Shown: positions 54,268-64,000, counted from the stretch's first letter. The stretch is 64,000 nucleotides of DNA from Hoylesella buccalis ATCC 35310 (GCF_000177075.1 NZ_ADEG01000046.1:1-64000); one strand, 5' to 3'. Numbers and translations are program-made. Notes: generated by a model not told the origin, from the sequence alone.

Positions 54268-54296
54268 CAAAGATAAACAATTTCTGTGATGTACAA
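54268..54296 (-). promoter_or_regulatory. Promoter of mcrBC
   Basis: Minus strand TTG (54294-54296), 18-bp spacer, TATCTTTG (54268-54275). It gives a leader of about 130 bases. Confidence 0.6.
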
Positions 54297-54405
54297 ACTG
54301 AGGTTCAAGCAAAAAGTAAATGAATGGTCAATCATGAACTCAATGAGCCGTGTGCCAGACCAAGAAAAAAGTTGGGATTCAGAAGACCACTTGAGTTTTA
54401 TTACT

Positions 54406-54413
54406 TAAATTTG
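54406..54413 (+). promoter_or_regulatory. -7 box of the acyltransferase-3 gene
   Basis: TAAATTTG, 42 bases before the ATG at 54456. It supports that start over the in-frame ATG at 54324. Confidence 0.5.
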
Positions 54414-54455
54414 CAAACGTTGTTGTATTTGAAGTTGAATCTACCTGGTAAGAAA

Positions 54456-55613
54456 ATGGAGATAAGCACGCAGAACATTAATATTTCACATGATATGGTT
54501 TCGCAGAAGCGTTTCATCAATTTCGATTTACTTAGAGTGGCTGCAATGTTTGGAATTGTGGTGCAACATTACTTCGCTCATGGTTTGTATTATCATTTTA
54601 ATATTTCCTCGGGAGGGGTAATGGGTCTTTCTATGTCCTCGTGTAATTTCATGATGTCCGAAATAGTATATGAGATATGTCATGTTGCTGTGAATTGTTA
54701 TGTGATGATAACAGGTTATTTCATGATAACCAAATCTTTTAAGCTGAGTAGGTTGGCTGTATTATGGGTTGAGGTGTTGTTTTATGCGGTGAGTTTGTAT
54801 GCGGTCTTATGTTGTATGGGCTTTCAAACTTTCCAAGTAAAAGAGCTGACCAATGTAATCTTTCCTATCACTTTCAAGGAATATTGGTTTATGACCAATT
54901 ATATGGGCTTGCTCATCTTCGCTCCTGTCTTGAACGTCTTTGTTCATCATGTTAGTCAAAGCAAACATTTGTTGACGTTAATAGGGTTGGGAGCAATAAG
55001 TTTGACATTATTAGTGAAGTTTCCTTTAGGTGACACTTTTGGTGGAGGTTATGGGTTCTTGTGGTTCATATTTTTGTATTTGGTTGCTGGTTATGTTAGA
55101 CTATATGCAAGAACGATGAATCGATATGGCAGAAAAGCCATTGTCGCTGCGGTTATTACCTTTACATATCCTGCCTGGATGCACATATTTATACCTTTAT
55201 TTGATGGTACTAATATGACGCCTTTTGGTTTTAGCTATAATGGTTTTGTGTTTTTTTTCTCGCTCTATGTTTTTCTTTGGGTTCGAGGTTTAACCATCAA
55301 AGAAAATGGTTTGACAAGCTGCCTCGTTAAGATAGCTCCTTATACGCTTGCGGTCTATCTGATCAGTGATAATGCGATGGTGCGGAAACTATTATGGCAG
55401 AAGATGTTCGTATGGCAAGGAATGCTGGATGATAGTTTGTTTATGTTCAAAATGTTAACGAGCTGCTTGATTATTTTCACAATATGTATAGGTATCGATT
55501 GGTGCAGAAAAAAAATGTTTGAATTAGTAGGAATAAATCGTATCGTACGGTTGACATCTGAAAAGATAGAGAGCGTGATAAAACGTGCCGTTGTTACATT
55601 TGCTTCATCATAG
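54456..55613 (+). CDS. Acyltransferase-3 family polytopic membrane protein
   Basis: A 385-residue membrane protein with about ten hydrophobic segments. It has the acyltransferase-3 start pattern RFINFDLLRVAAMFGIVVQH, whose His is the likely catalytic residue, and FGIYVFL-like later helices. The family O-acylates sugars of surface polysaccharides (OafA, WecH and others). The start at 54456 was chosen because it follows GGTAAGAAA and lies after a promoter box. The 44 residues from an upstream ATG do not look like the family. The A+T content is higher than in nearby genes, which fits a recently acquired or surface-variable gene. It has no polysaccharide gene neighbours. Confidence 0.85.
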   Translation: MEISTQNINISHDMVSQKRFINFDLLRVAAMFGIVVQHYFAHGLYYHFNISSGGVMGLSMSSCNFMMSEIVYEICHVAVNCYVMITGYFMITKSFKLSRLAVLWVEVLFYAVSLYAVLCCMGFQTFQVKELTNVIFPITFKEYWFMTNYMGLLIFAPVLNVFVHHVSQSKHLLTLIGLGAISLTLLVKFPLGDTFGGGYGFLWFIFLYLVAGYVRLYARTMNRYGRKAIVAAVITFTYPAWMHIFIPLFDGTNMTPFGFSYNGFVFFFSLYVFLWVRGLTIKENGLTSCLVKIAPYTLAVYLISDNAMVRKLLWQKMFVWQGMLDDSLFMFKMLTSCLIIFTICIGIDWCRKKMFELVGINRIVRLTSEKIESVIKRAVVTFASS

Positions 55614-55780
55614 TATGAAGACTTTAAACATGTGTACATTTCTGAATGGTATTGTATGGTGATGTATGAGGTTGCCGCGCTTTGTTTACCATTGAAAAAA
55701 AAGTAAGAAATTCGCCAATTCGTATTTATTGTTTATTTCGTTGTTGATTTCATCTACCCATCCCAATGAACGGGCCGTTC

Positions 55781-55863
55781 CAATAGCATTGACTTTGAAT
55801 GGTAAACTCAAAGGGTTTAGGCGTCAAAGTCAATGGGTTTGATGCACAAAGTCTATGACATTG
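55781..55863. repeat. 22-bp palindromic tandem array, locus 5
   Basis: Four units at 55781, 55803, 55825 and 55847, exact 22-bp period, with cores such as CAATAGCATTGACTTTG and CAAAGTCAATGGGTTTG. It lies in the 421-base gap between convergent acyltransferase and murF genes. No gene was supported in that gap. Confidence 0.85.
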
Positions 55864-56034
55864 CGCCCCCGTGCGCAGCAAGGTGAAATGGCACATGATT
55901 ATCATCACTTTCCTCATCCAAATTAGTTGTGAAAAAAGAACGATGAGGACGTGCGGTCGCAACGGTAGGACAGGGAATGTTTCGGAACGGTAAGTCCTTG
56001 CACATTCGTGACTGTCCGTTGCAAACGAATGCTG

Positions 56035-57375
56035 TTACAACAGCTCTGGAAGTTGGAACAGCTTGATGCCGTTGCTGCCTTTGATGAGGATGTAATAGCC
56101 TTGTGGAGGCTCTTGTCGCAGGGCTTCCCTCACGGCCTCCGTGTCCTTGAACTTGCGGAGCGTTGTGTTTGTGCGACCAAACTCCTCGCCCACGAGCCAC
56201 ACCTTGTCGAGGTTAAGTGTGGCGATGAGGTCCACAATCTTCTGATGTTCAGCCATACTCACGTCCCCCAGCTCGCGCATGTCGCCCAAGATGGCCATCT
56301 TTTTCGGCACGTCCATGCGTTGGAAGTTGGTCAGCGCGGCCTCCATGCTCGTTGGGTTGGCGTTGTAGGCATCTACAATGAGCTTGTTGTGGGCCGTGAT
56401 CTGTAGTTGGCTGCGGTTGTTGCTCGGCACATATCCGGCCAAGGCGTGGTTAATTTGTTCGTCGGAAACGCCGAAGTGCGACCCAATGGTGATGGCGGCG
56501 AGCATGTTGTCGAGATTGTAGGCGCCGATGAGCTGTGTCTGCACCTCGTGCCATCGTGTGTCCTCACGGGGTGAGGGGGCAGCCGCTGTCTTACGCCATC
56601 TAAACTTCAGGTAGGGTGCGCAGCTCACTACCTCGCCGCGGATGCTGATGTCCGGCCGGTCGGTCTGTGCGTATCCCATGGCTTTGACGTTGGGGCAGTG
56701 GGTGCGGAACATCTCTTTAAGGTACTCGTTGTCTTGGTTGATGAACACGAGGCCTTGCGGTTTGTGCTGCTGCATGTAATCGTAGAGTTCGGCCTTGGTG
56801 CGCATTACGCCCTCAAACGAGCCGAAGCCCTGTAGATGCGCACGCCCCACGTTGGTGATGAGGGCATAGTCGGGTTCAGCTACTGTTACCAGTGATTGGA
56901 TGTCACCGGGATGACTTGCACCCATCTCCACGACGGCCATCTCATGTTCGGGCTTCAAACATAAGAGCGTCTTGGGCACTCCTATCTCGTTATTGAAGTT
57001 GCCTTGCGTGTACCACACGTTGAACCGTTCGGCCAGCACGGTTGCCAACAGTTCTTTAGTGGTAGTCTTGCCATTGGTTCCGGTAATGCCAATGATGGGC
57101 GTACCCAGTGTGCGGCGGTGATAGTTGGCCAACTGTTTTAACGTTTGCAGACAGTCCTCTACCAAGATGTAGCGTTCGTCTTCTTGTATTTGGTATTCCT
57201 TTTGGTCAATCACAGCGTACGCGCATCCCTTTTCTAAGGCACTTTGTGCAAACTCGTTGCCATTAAACGAAGTTCCTTTCAAGGCAAAAAACATGCTATC
57301 CTTTGGGCAGTCGCGACTGTCAGTGGTTACCACTGGATGCTTTAAAAACAGTTTGTATAGTTCAGAAATATCCAT
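56035..57375 (-). CDS. murF: UDP-N-acetylmuramoyl-tripeptide--D-alanyl-D-alanine ligase
   Basis: A 446-residue Mur ligase that adds D-Ala-D-Ala to complete the pentapeptide. Motifs are TTDSRDCPKDSMFFALKG, the ATP loop [16 protein letters not shown], and DAYNANPTSMEAAL, which is diagnostic for MurF. The start at 57375 follows AAGAAGGT and fits the family N-terminus. An ATG at 57438 would lie before the promoter box. It is the only Mur ligase of the window outside the dcw cluster, and ddl is not in the window. Confidence 0.95.
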   Translation of the reverse strand: MDISELYKLFLKHPVVTTDSRDCPKDSMFFALKGTSFNGNEFAQSALEKGCAYAVIDQKEYQIQEDERYILVEDCLQTLKQLANYHRRTLGTPIIGITGTNGKTTTKELLATVLAERFNVWYTQGNFNNEIGVPKTLLCLKPEHEMAVVEMGASHPGDIQSLVTVAEPDYALITNVGRAHLQGFGSFEGVMRTKAELYDYMQQHKPQGLVFINQDNEYLKEMFRTHCPNVKAMGYAQTDRPDISIRGEVVSCAPYLKFRWRKTAAAPSPREDTRWHEVQTQLIGAYNLDNMLAAITIGSHFGVSDEQINHALAGYVPSNNRSQLQITAHNKLIVDAYNANPTSMEAALTNFQRMDVPKKMAILGDMRELGDVSMAEHQKIVDLIATLNLDKVWLVGEEFGRTNTTLRKFKDTEAVREALRQEPPQGYYILIKGSNGIKLFQLPELL

Positions 57376-57419
57376 ACCTTCTTTTTTATGAGCGATCAAT
57401 GATCGTTCTGTTTCAATTG

Positions 57420-57449
57420 CAAAGGTAATTGAAATCACATTGTTGACAA
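57420..57449 (-). promoter_or_regulatory. Promoter of murF
   Basis: Minus strand TTG (57447-57449), 19-bp spacer, TACCTTTG (57420-57427). Confidence 0.75.
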
Positions 57450-57558
57450 AATATTTTCTTTCGTCTTAGAAATCTCCTCATCATTTATGAGGATGAAATT
57501 AAATGGGGATTGAGCTTCGTGGGGTGGTGAGACAATGCAAAATCACTATTTTTGGGTA

Positions 57559-57589
57559 TTGTATAAAGTTCAGATTTAGGATAATTTTG
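57559..57589 (+). promoter_or_regulatory. Promoter of the barrel-imelysin-di-haem-CcsBA unit
   Basis: TTG (57559-57561), 20-bp spacer, TAATTTTG (57582-57589), 62 bases before the first start. The leader is A+T-rich. I could not identify a convincing Fur box. Confidence 0.7.
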
Positions 57590-57651
57590 CAATCGCCAAA
57601 GAATATTTTATAATACGGCTGAATAATTAGTTAAAATTATATATTGTTAAT

Positions 57652-58953
57652 ATGGAAAAGCGAATAGCCTATATTTTTACATTGGTATGCACCCTGTTAT
57701 GCTTCTCGGGTATGGCAAAAGCACAGGGATGTGCAAAAGATAGTACGAGATGCTGCAAAAAAAGCAGACTGTCATTAGGTGGCTACGGAGAAGCCGTGAT
57801 GAGCAGAATGTTTTATTCCGACAACATCAACCGCTACAGCAAGGCAGAAAAGTACAAGAATGCTAAAAGCCGTGGACAAGCAGACTTGCCTCACGTTGTG
57901 GTGATGTTGGGATACGACTTTGGCAAGGGCTGGACTATGAACTCAGAGATTGAGTTTGAACATGGCGGCACCGAGAGTGCCATGGAAATGGAAGATGAAG
58001 AGTTTGGCGAATGGGAAGGCGAGATTGAACGCGGTGGCGAAGTGGCACTCGAACAGTTTTGGATTCAGAAATCGTTCTGTCCCGAATTGAATATACGCGC
58101 TGGTCACGATGTGGTTCCCATTGGATATACCAATGCGCATCACTTACCAACCGAGTTTTTCACTGTATACCGTCCAGAAGGAGAAAACCAAATTTTACCC
58201 TGTACTTGGCATCAAACAGGTGTGTCGGTTTGGGGACGATGGAAGTTTCTGCGTTATCAAGCCATGTTCCTGCCAGGTCTTAACTCACTCTTGTTCAGCA
58301 AAGATCAGTGGATTAAGAATGGATCGGCAAGTGCTTTTGAATTCACACCAGCCAACAAATATGCCACAGCGGTTCGCCTTGACTTCTATCCATTGAAAGG
58401 ATTGCGCATAGGTCTCAGCGGATATTATGGCGAATCGTTCAACAACACCCTGCAGAGTGATGAGCGCGGTAAATATAAAGATGTGAAAGGTGCTGTCACC
58501 ATCGGAACGATAGACATGAGCTACACAGGTCACGGTTGGCGCATTCTTGGTGGTTTTGATTATGGACATCTGGGCGACGCTGACATTATCTCAACCTACA
58601 ATCGCTCGCAGAGTTCAACCTCACCATACAAACGTACACTCGTTGGCAACCGTGCACACGCTGCAAGTATTCAGGCAGGGTACAATGTGATGCGCTTCTT
58701 CCCGTGCATGAGAAGTGAGAAACAACAACTGTTCGTCTTCGGAGCATACGAGAACTACGATGCCTATCATCCTGTAGCAGGAAACAGCGACTATGAATGG
58801 ACCGACAGAAACCGCATCGCCTTTGGCTTCAACTACCATCCAACGAAGCAAATTGTTGTGAAAGGAGAATATAGCAACCGCTTCCTGAAAAGCAAGTTTA
58901 ATAACGAGCCGAGCATTTCGCTGGGTATAGCCTATGCAGGCTTTTTCCTATAG
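57652..58953 (+). CDS. Outer-membrane beta-barrel protein, porin-like
   Basis: A 433-residue protein. The signal peptide (MEKRIAYIFTLVCTLLCFSGMAKA) is cleaved after residue 24. A short Cys-rich start follows (QGCAKDSTRCCKKS), then alternating beta strands to a hydrophobic/aromatic C-terminus (LGIAYAGFFL), which fits an outer-membrane barrel of the phosphate-selective-porin type. An acidic loop (about 107-125, SAMEMEDEEFGEWEGEIE) could face outward and bind cations. It begins a same-strand unit with imelysin, di-haem protein and CcsBA. I infer that it lets the substrate of that unit through the outer membrane. There is no TonB box or plug. Confidence 0.75.
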   Translation: MEKRIAYIFTLVCTLLCFSGMAKAQGCAKDSTRCCKKSRLSLGGYGEAVMSRMFYSDNINRYSKAEKYKNAKSRGQADLPHVVVMLGYDFGKGWTMNSEIEFEHGGTESAMEMEDEEFGEWEGEIERGGEVALEQFWIQKSFCPELNIRAGHDVVPIGYTNAHHLPTEFFTVYRPEGENQILPCTWHQTGVSVWGRWKFLRYQAMFLPGLNSLLFSKDQWIKNGSASAFEFTPANKYATAVRLDFYPLKGLRIGLSGYYGESFNNTLQSDERGKYKDVKGAVTIGTIDMSYTGHGWRILGGFDYGHLGDADIISTYNRSQSSTSPYKRTLVGNRAHAASIQAGYNVMRFFPCMRSEKQQLFVFGAYENYDAYHPVAGNSDYEWTDRNRIAFGFNYHPTKQIVVKGEYSNRFLKSKFNNEPSISLGIAYAGFFL

Positions 58954-58991
58954 TCTTTACAATATAACTCTAACAATAAAAAACAAAAAAA

Positions 58992-60185
58992 ATGAAAAGA
59001 TTATCGAACTATTGTTTCGCTGCAATTCTCGGCCTGATTTTTTCGATGTCATTTACTGCATGTTCTGACGACAACGGGGATGATACGAAAAAAGATGAGC
59101 TGAAAAAACAGGAAGAACGCGACAAGGCGTACGCTGAAATCGTTGACGCCTTCATCCACAAAACTGTTGTGCCAACTTATGAGAAGATGGCCTTAAAATC
59201 GTCTGAATTGGTAAAAGACCTGAGGGAATACCGCAAGAACCCGACTCAGGCAAACCTTGACAAGGCATGTGAAGACTTCCTCGCATCGCGTATGTGGTGG
59301 GAACGCAGTGAAGCTTTCTTATTTGGAGCTGCTTCCGACTTCGGTATCGACCCACACATTGACTCTTGGCCGCTCGACCTTCCTGCACTGGAGAAGTATC
59401 TTGCAACAGCAACCAATATTGAAGAACTTGATGGCGACGATTATGACATCGCTGCACGCACAAAACTTGGTCAGGAGTTGTTGGGCTATCATGGAGTGGA
59501 GTACATCCTTTTCAAAGACGGAAAACCACGCAAGGCAGGTTCAATAGAAGACGAATACCTCGTGTATGCCATTGCCGTGGCTGGCGACCTCCGCAACAGT
59601 TGCTGGCAGCTCCTCACTTCATGGGCTGGAGAGAAATATGCTTCCAAACTGGATGCTGCACAAGTGAAACACATCACAGAAGATGTTGAGCTTGGTATCA
59701 CCGTTGGTGGAGGAGAACATTCTTACGGAGAGAACATTCTGCTTGCTGGTCAACCAGGTTCACTGTACCGCTCATGGGTTGCCGCTCTACAGGAAATTGT
59801 GTCGGGATGCAATAGTATCTGTGACGAGGTTGGCACATCGAAGATTGGATCAGCACACACAGGCGAGGACGTTTCATACATAGAGTCGCCATACAGCCAA
59901 ATGTCCATTCATGACTTCCATAACAATATCATCTCTGTTGAGAACGTTTATTATGGTGGTATTGAGGGTAATCGCGGTGCCTCCATCCACAATTATATGG
60001 CAAAGCACAACAAGGAAATGGACATGAAAGTGACGGCAGCCATTACGAAGGCACAAACAGCCATCAAGAACATGAAGGCTCCATTTGTGCTCAACTATAC
60101 AGATGCAAGTTGCAAGGCAGCTATGGATGCTTGCAAGGAGCTTGATGAGACGCTCAGTGAACTGAAGACTGAGTTGAAGAAATAA
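58992..60185 (+). CDS. Imelysin-family (M75-like) lipoprotein
   Basis: A 397-residue lipoprotein (signal with FTAC, Cys 24) followed by an Asp/Lys-rich linker. The imelysin signature GxHxxE is seen as GYHGVE (165-170; His 167, Glu 170). Other typical parts are the WERSEAFLFG helix, PHIDSWPLD and AVAGDLRN. Imelysin-like proteins (IrpA, EfeO-related) are linked to iron uptake. Protease activity was reported for some but is doubtful for many. It starts 38 bases after the barrel gene, and a hairpin follows before the di-haem gene. Confidence 0.9.
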   Translation: MKRLSNYCFAAILGLIFSMSFTACSDDNGDDTKKDELKKQEERDKAYAEIVDAFIHKTVVPTYEKMALKSSELVKDLREYRKNPTQANLDKACEDFLASRMWWERSEAFLFGAASDFGIDPHIDSWPLDLPALEKYLATATNIEELDGDDYDIAARTKLGQELLGYHGVEYILFKDGKPRKAGSIEDEYLVYAIAVAGDLRNSCWQLLTSWAGEKYASKLDAAQVKHITEDVELGITVGGGEHSYGENILLAGQPGSLYRSWVAALQEIVSGCNSICDEVGTSKIGSAHTGEDVSYIESPYSQMSIHDFHNNIISVENVYYGGIEGNRGASIHNYMAKHNKEMDMKVTAAITKAQTAIKNMKAPFVLNYTDASCKAAMDACKELDETLSELKTELKK

Positions 60186-60221
60186 CAGCGTGAACACCGA
60201 TTATCAAGGTGCGACGTATTC

Positions 60222-60264
60222 GAGTTTCAGGTGGCTAAACCGCCTGAAACTCATCCGCATTTTT
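60222..60264 (+). terminator. Intercistronic hairpin between imelysin and di-haem genes
   Basis: A 13-bp stem, arms GAGTTTCAGGTGG and CCGCCTGAAACTC, with a CTAAA loop. An eight-base gap precedes a T5 run (60260-60264). It may act as a partial terminator or an mRNA-stabilising element that sets lower expression of the downstream di-haem and CcsBA genes. Confidence 0.6.
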
Positions 60265-60290
60265 AGTCAACATGTTAAAACAAAAAGATT

Positions 60291-61889
60291 ATGAAACATC
60301 ACACAATCACCACAAAACAAGTACTTTCGGTAGCTGCCATGGCATTTGTATGTGTGTCGGTCATATCTTGTAAGGACAAAGATATCAACGACAACGGCAG
60401 TGGTACTGAGAGTAAGGAATTGGCGGACGAATGGTATGCTGGAGGAAAACTCGGCACAACATTCAATGCTACTGCAAGTGCGTACGAGGATCCCACACCC
60501 GCTATCGAAGAGGCAGGACTGGAATATCAGTTCAAGATGGGTGAATATTTCTTTGAACGCCCATACAACTCAAGCACACGTCCATTCAACGGAAGAGGAC
60601 CATTATACTCGCGTCCCTCATGTGAAAGCTGTCACTGCGGTTATGGACACGGATGGCGCATTACAAAGTTCGATCCAAAACAATGGGGTAATGCCACAGA
60701 GTTGGAAATATTCGGCGATGATGGTGAACTACTCTCTTTCTTCAGTCCCAAGTTCCAGGGCATGCCTCCATTCAAGTCGTATCTCGACCCAGCAAAAGTG
60801 CAAATTACATGGAAGGAATATACCGATGACTGGGGGAACGTATTCCCAGACGGAGAGCGATACAGCCTGATATATCCTGATGTGAAAATACCAGAGGATG
60901 CCTATTATGTGAAACCGTCACACAACGGAAAACCTGTAAGTGTAAGTGATATTCACATACGACTCAAGAACGCCATTCCTTTCTTTGGCAACGGACTGAT
61001 AGGAGCCATTGATGCCGACAGTCTGTTGAAGCAGTGGCAGCGCGAAGAAGCGCATGCGAAATTGGATCCCTCAAGGTTTAAGAACGGAAAATGGACTGCC
61101 ATTGACTCTATTACAATGGAACCTTTCCGCTTCGGTCATTTCCTTGACCTAAGTACATTTACTTGGGATGTACAGCACTGGGCAAACTTTAATGTAACGA
61201 GACGTGGACACACCACAATTAATGTGACCAAGGAGTATGCGCTAACAGCAAGCAAAGATCCTGATATTCAGAAAGTATTCTATCAATATTTCCCTGAATG
61301 GAAAAAAACGGGCAACCCAGAAAAGGACATATATAACTATTTCACCAGTGACAAGCACCCTATTGAAATGGAAGACAACGATTACCTGAACTATATGGTA
61401 TGGCTCAGGGGATTGGCTGTTCCTGCGGCGCGCAACATGGATTCCCCAATCGTGCAACGCGGCAAGAAGCTCTTCAACGAAATAGGTTGTGCTACGTGTC
61501 ACCGACCCATGTGGATTACGGGCAACGACCAGTTCTCCTATCCTGGCGACCTTAACATCAAACCCAACGACCCACGTCTGCCACATTATCCCAAACAAAA
61601 GATATGGCCTTACACCGATTTAGTTTCACATAGGCTGTACATGAAGAACGATGTTCGCAAAGGATGGATACGTACACCGCCATTGTGGGGCAAAGGACTT
61701 ATGAAAGTATGTACTGGTCACGATGACCGACTGTACGATGCGAGAGCAAGAAATGTCATAGAGGCAATTATGTGGCATGGATGTTCAAAAGAAGGTGGCG
61801 TTTCGCATGCACGGTGGACAACAGAGAAGTTCCGCAAACTGAACAAGGACGACCGCCATGCGATAGTCAAATTTATCGAGTCTATCTAA
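60291..61889 (+). CDS. Di-haem cytochrome c oxidoreductase (DHOR-type) lipoprotein
   Basis: A 532-residue lipoprotein (VISC, Cys 27). Two c-type haem sites are visible: CESCH (111-115, followed by CGYGHGWR) and CATCH (400-404). The family's C-terminal part is present too ([37 protein letters not shown]). This matches the DHOR/DUF1111 'thiol oxidoreductase' family, distantly related to MauG and di-haem peroxidases. Imelysin and DHOR genes are often neighbours in other bacteria. The reaction is not established. It could oxidise or reduce iron or handle thiols. Its stop shares a base with the CcsBA start (TAATG). Confidence 0.9.
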   Translation: MKHHTITTKQVLSVAAMAFVCVSVISCKDKDINDNGSGTESKELADEWYAGGKLGTTFNATASAYEDPTPAIEEAGLEYQFKMGEYFFERPYNSSTRPFNGRGPLYSRPSCESCHCGYGHGWRITKFDPKQWGNATELEIFGDDGELLSFFSPKFQGMPPFKSYLDPAKVQITWKEYTDDWGNVFPDGERYSLIYPDVKIPEDAYYVKPSHNGKPVSVSDIHIRLKNAIPFFGNGLIGAIDADSLLKQWQREEAHAKLDPSRFKNGKWTAIDSITMEPFRFGHFLDLSTFTWDVQHWANFNVTRRGHTTINVTKEYALTASKDPDIQKVFYQYFPEWKKTGNPEKDIYNYFTSDKHPIEMEDNDYLNYMVWLRGLAVPAARNMDSPIVQRGKKLFNEIGCATCHRPMWITGNDQFSYPGDLNIKPNDPRLPHYPKQKIWPYTDLVSHRLYMKNDVRKGWIRTPPLWGKGLMKVCTGHDDRLYDARARNVIEAIMWHGCSKEGGVSHARWTTEKFRKLNKDDRHAIVKFIESI

Positions 61890-64000
61890 TGAAGAAACGA
61901 CTAACGAATATTTCTTTCGGGCTGCTGTCATTGACTATTATAGTCTTGGCGGCAGCCTCGTTCATGGATAAGAGGTACGGCACACAACTAACACACAAGT
62001 ACATCTATGGCTCATGGGCTTTCGCTGCCCTGTGGATGATGCTTGCCATATCGTCCCTGTTTGCCATTCTAAGATACTGGCATGCGGTGATGCGTCATTC
62101 GCTTATCTTTCTGCATGTTTCATTCGCTGTGATTCTCTTAGGAGCAGGCCTGACCTTCTTAACGGGTAAGCAAGGTGACATATATCTCCACAACGGACAA
62201 CCAGCAGACTCATTCATCACAAAAGACGGCAAACAGCAGCGCCTGCCTTTCAATATGAAACTTTGTAATTTCAACATTGAGTACTATGCGGGTACAGATT
62301 CGCCCATGGACTTTGTCAGTCATGTTGCCTTTAGTGATGGAGACGAGCAGCAGGTGTCCATGAACAACATTGCGAAAAAACAATACTATCGATTTTATCA
62401 AAGTGGTTATGACACGGAAAGCGGCTGGGTGCATCTATCCGTTTCATACGATCCGCTGGGCATTACAGTAACATACTGCGGATACGTCATGCTGCTACTG
62501 AGCATCATTGCATTTCTTGCAGATCCATGTGGTGGATTCCGAAGGACGATTAGACAGGTTATGAAGAAGGAGAGCGTCAAGGCAAAGGCGTTAGTGCTGG
62601 CTTTGCTATTACTTGTACCCATGAAGATGCTATCCTCCAGTAACATCCCACTTCCCAAAACATTACCAGCAGCATTGGCTGAACGCTTTGGCGACCTCTA
62701 TGTTTACCACTGTGGGCGCATCTGCCCCATGCAGACAATGGCAAGAGATCTAACTATTAAACTGTATGGCAGTGACAGCTACAGAGGATACACCGCCGAA
62801 CAGGTACTCGTTGGATGGCTATTATACCCCACAGACTGGGTGGAACAGCCCATGATTAAGATAAGTGGAGGAAGTGTACAAAAGGCATTGAACACAAATG
62901 GAAGGTATGTCTCATGGATGGACTACACCAGTGACACACAAGGCTTCAAACTTTCATCTCTGATAGAGCAGATGAACAAAGGCTCGCTCAACAATAGCGA
63001 AGCACGGGATGTTGCGGCAGCTTACGAAAAATATAATATCATTGCGTCACTCATGTCAGGACAAGCCGTTAGAATGTTCCCTGTGAAAGAGGCAGGTAGT
63101 CTAAGGTGGATGGCACAAGGCGACCAACTTCCAGAAGGACTTGGACAAGATGAGTGGCTCTTCATCAAACGCTCCACTGACTATGTGATGGAGCTTGCAC
63201 TTGCAAAAGACAACACAGGAGTGGAAAAAGTCCTCCAAAAAATACGCGAGTATCAACGGAAAAAGGCAGGAACAGTATTGCCATCCGACAGCAGGTTCAA
63301 GGCTGAAAAGATATATAACTCACTCCAGTTCTCTTTTCCCATGGCAATATTACTTATCGTGGCAGGCATACTGTTCTACATCATGACCGCAAGAAATCTG
63401 TTACGCAATAAGCCACAACAACGCTCTCTCAAGCTATGCGGCTCTTTGTTGCTTGCCCTGTCCGCCTGTTTCCTACTTGTGGTGATTACGCTGAGGGGAT
63501 ATGTGGGAGGACACATGCCCTTGTCAAATGGCTTCGAGACCATGCAGTTCATGGCGCTTTGCATGCTTGTCATTGCATTGCCACTTGGCAAACGCATACC
63601 GTTCTTTCTCCCTTTCGGGCTTATGGCAGCTGGTCTTGCCCTGATGGTGTCCATGCTTGGCGAGCGTAATCCACAAATTACAACGTTGATGCCCGTGCTT
63701 GCTTCTCCACTGCTCAGCATACACGTCATTTTGGTCATGCTCTCCTATTCCCTCTTTGCATTCTTGTTCTTCAATGGTGTCACGGCACTCATCATGAACC
63801 GAATGGGAAGTAGCACTGCTATTCTCAACCGATTGACTGATATAAGTCGCATCATGTTGTATCCAGCCGTATTCTTGTTGGCTGTAGGAATATTCACTGG
63901 TGCCGTGTGGGCGAATGTTTCATGGGGGCGATACTGGGGGTGGGACCCCAAAGAAACATGGGCATTGATTACGATGCTGGTTTATTCCTTGACGTTCCAC
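61889..64000 (+). CDS. Fused CcsB-CcsA cytochrome c maturation protein (runs off the window)
   Basis: An open frame of 704 codons that continues past the window end. The N-terminal half is ResB/CcsB-like: membrane segments at about 9-26, 40-63, 70-90 and 205-225, and a periplasmic part with [20 protein letters not shown]. The C-terminal half is CcsA: about six more membrane segments and the haem-handling WWD motif [13 protein letters not shown] (679-691). System II proteins of this kind carry haem across the membrane and attach it to CxxCH. Here it is translationally coupled to a two-haem protein, so it most likely matures that protein. Fused CcsBA is also known in Helicobacter and Bacteroides. 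Confidence 0.93.
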   Translation, partial: MKKRLTNISFGLLSLTIIVLAAASFMDKRYGTQLTHKYIYGSWAFAALWMMLAISSLFAILRYWHAVMRHSLIFLHVSFAVILLGAGLTFLTGKQGDIYLHNGQPADSFITKDGKQQRLPFNMKLCNFNIEYYAGTDSPMDFVSHVAFSDGDEQQVSMNNIAKKQYYRFYQSGYDTESGWVHLSVSYDPLGITVTYCGYVMLLLSIIAFLADPCGGFRRTIRQVMKKESVKAKALVLALLLLVPMKMLSSSNIPLPKTLPAALAERFGDLYVYHCGRICPMQTMARDLTIKLYGSDSYRGYTAEQVLVGWLLYPTDWVEQPMIKISGGSVQKALNTNGRYVSWMDYTSDTQGFKLSSLIEQMNKGSLNNSEARDVAAAYEKYNIIASLMSGQAVRMFPVKEAGSLRWMAQGDQLPEGLGQDEWLFIKRSTDYVMELALAKDNTGVEKVLQKIREYQRKKAGTVLPSDSRFKAEKIYNSLQFSFPMAILLIVAGILFYIMTARNLLRNKPQQRSLKLCGSLLLALSACFLLVVITLRGYVGGHMPLSNGFETMQFMALCMLVIALPLGKRIPFFLPFGLMAAGLALMVSMLGERNPQITTLMPVLASPLLSIHVILVMLSYSLFAFLFFNGVTALIMNRMGSSTAILNRLTDISRIMLYPAVFLLAVGIFTGAVWANVSWGRYWGWDPKETWALITMLVYSLTFH

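Noticed and set aside
54324..54455. A 44-residue N-terminal extension of the acyltransferase-3 protein
   Set aside because: It is unlike the family, and a TAAATTTG promoter box lies within it. The ATG at 54456 with GGTAAGAAA fits better.
55614..56034. A hidden gene in the acyltransferase-murF gap
   Set aside because: The short frames there are antisense or repeat-derived. Only the 22-bp array is recognisable.
57480..57651. A Fur box or riboswitch ahead of the barrel-imelysin unit
   Set aside because: The leader is A+T-rich and contains weak inverted pieces, but nothing matched a Fur consensus or a known riboswitch fold well enough to claim.

Overview
The window is chromosomal DNA of a Bacteroidales bacterium, most likely Prevotellaceae. 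The evidence is promoters of the Bacteroidetes type (TTG, 19-20 bp spacer, TAnnTTTG) ahead of many genes, many lipoprotein signal peptides, a PASTA-ended FtsI, an EnvC-like gene behind dut, a GH92 mannosidase, and a likely glycine-lipid acyltransferase pair. Base composition is moderate and most of the content is housekeeping. No phage, transposase, integrase or CRISPR array was seen.

Layout: 1-10.3 kb holds tRNA-Val, trpS, an OmpA-type lipoprotein, a SpoU methyltransferase with sufE, a seven-copy 44-bp minisatellite, a U32 protein, a papain-like lipoprotein, gyrB, rpsT with tRNA-Glu, and recO. From 26.8 down to 10.3 kb (minus strand) lies a complete division and cell wall cluster: mraZ-rsmH-ftsL-ftsI-murE-mraY-murD-ftsW-murG-murC-ftsQ-ftsA-ftsZ-yqeY. 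murF lies 30 kb away at 56-57.4 kb. From 27.1 to 35.1 kb come the acyltransferase pair, a GH92 enzyme, an AlbA_2/Schlafen-type ATP-binding protein and a dNTPase. From 35.2 to 49.7 kb come dut-TPR-DUF4292-EnvC, nhaA, an acyl-CoA synthetase joined to prfB, a 45-residue membrane protein, CYTH, VanZ, a helix-hairpin-helix protein, a CobW GTPase, fhs and tRNA-Pro. From 50.1 to 54.1 kb is an McrBC-type restriction pair, followed by a polytopic acyltransferase.

The most system-like block is the last one, 57.6 kb to the window end: an outer-membrane barrel, an imelysin lipoprotein, a di-haem (two CxxCH) lipoprotein and a CcsB-CcsA fusion cytochrome c maturation protein, all in one direction behind one good promoter. 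It looks like a surface/periplasmic iron or redox module that carries its own haem-attachment machinery.

A second unexplained signal is structural. Five intergenic loci carry short arrays with an exact 22-bp period, built from a degenerate 17-bp palindrome (CAAAGTCANTGACTTTG) and a 5-bp spacer. One of these arrays is inside the dcw operon. A 44-bp, seven-copy array upstream of sufE has exactly twice that period and shares the CAAAGT(T)CAATG core.
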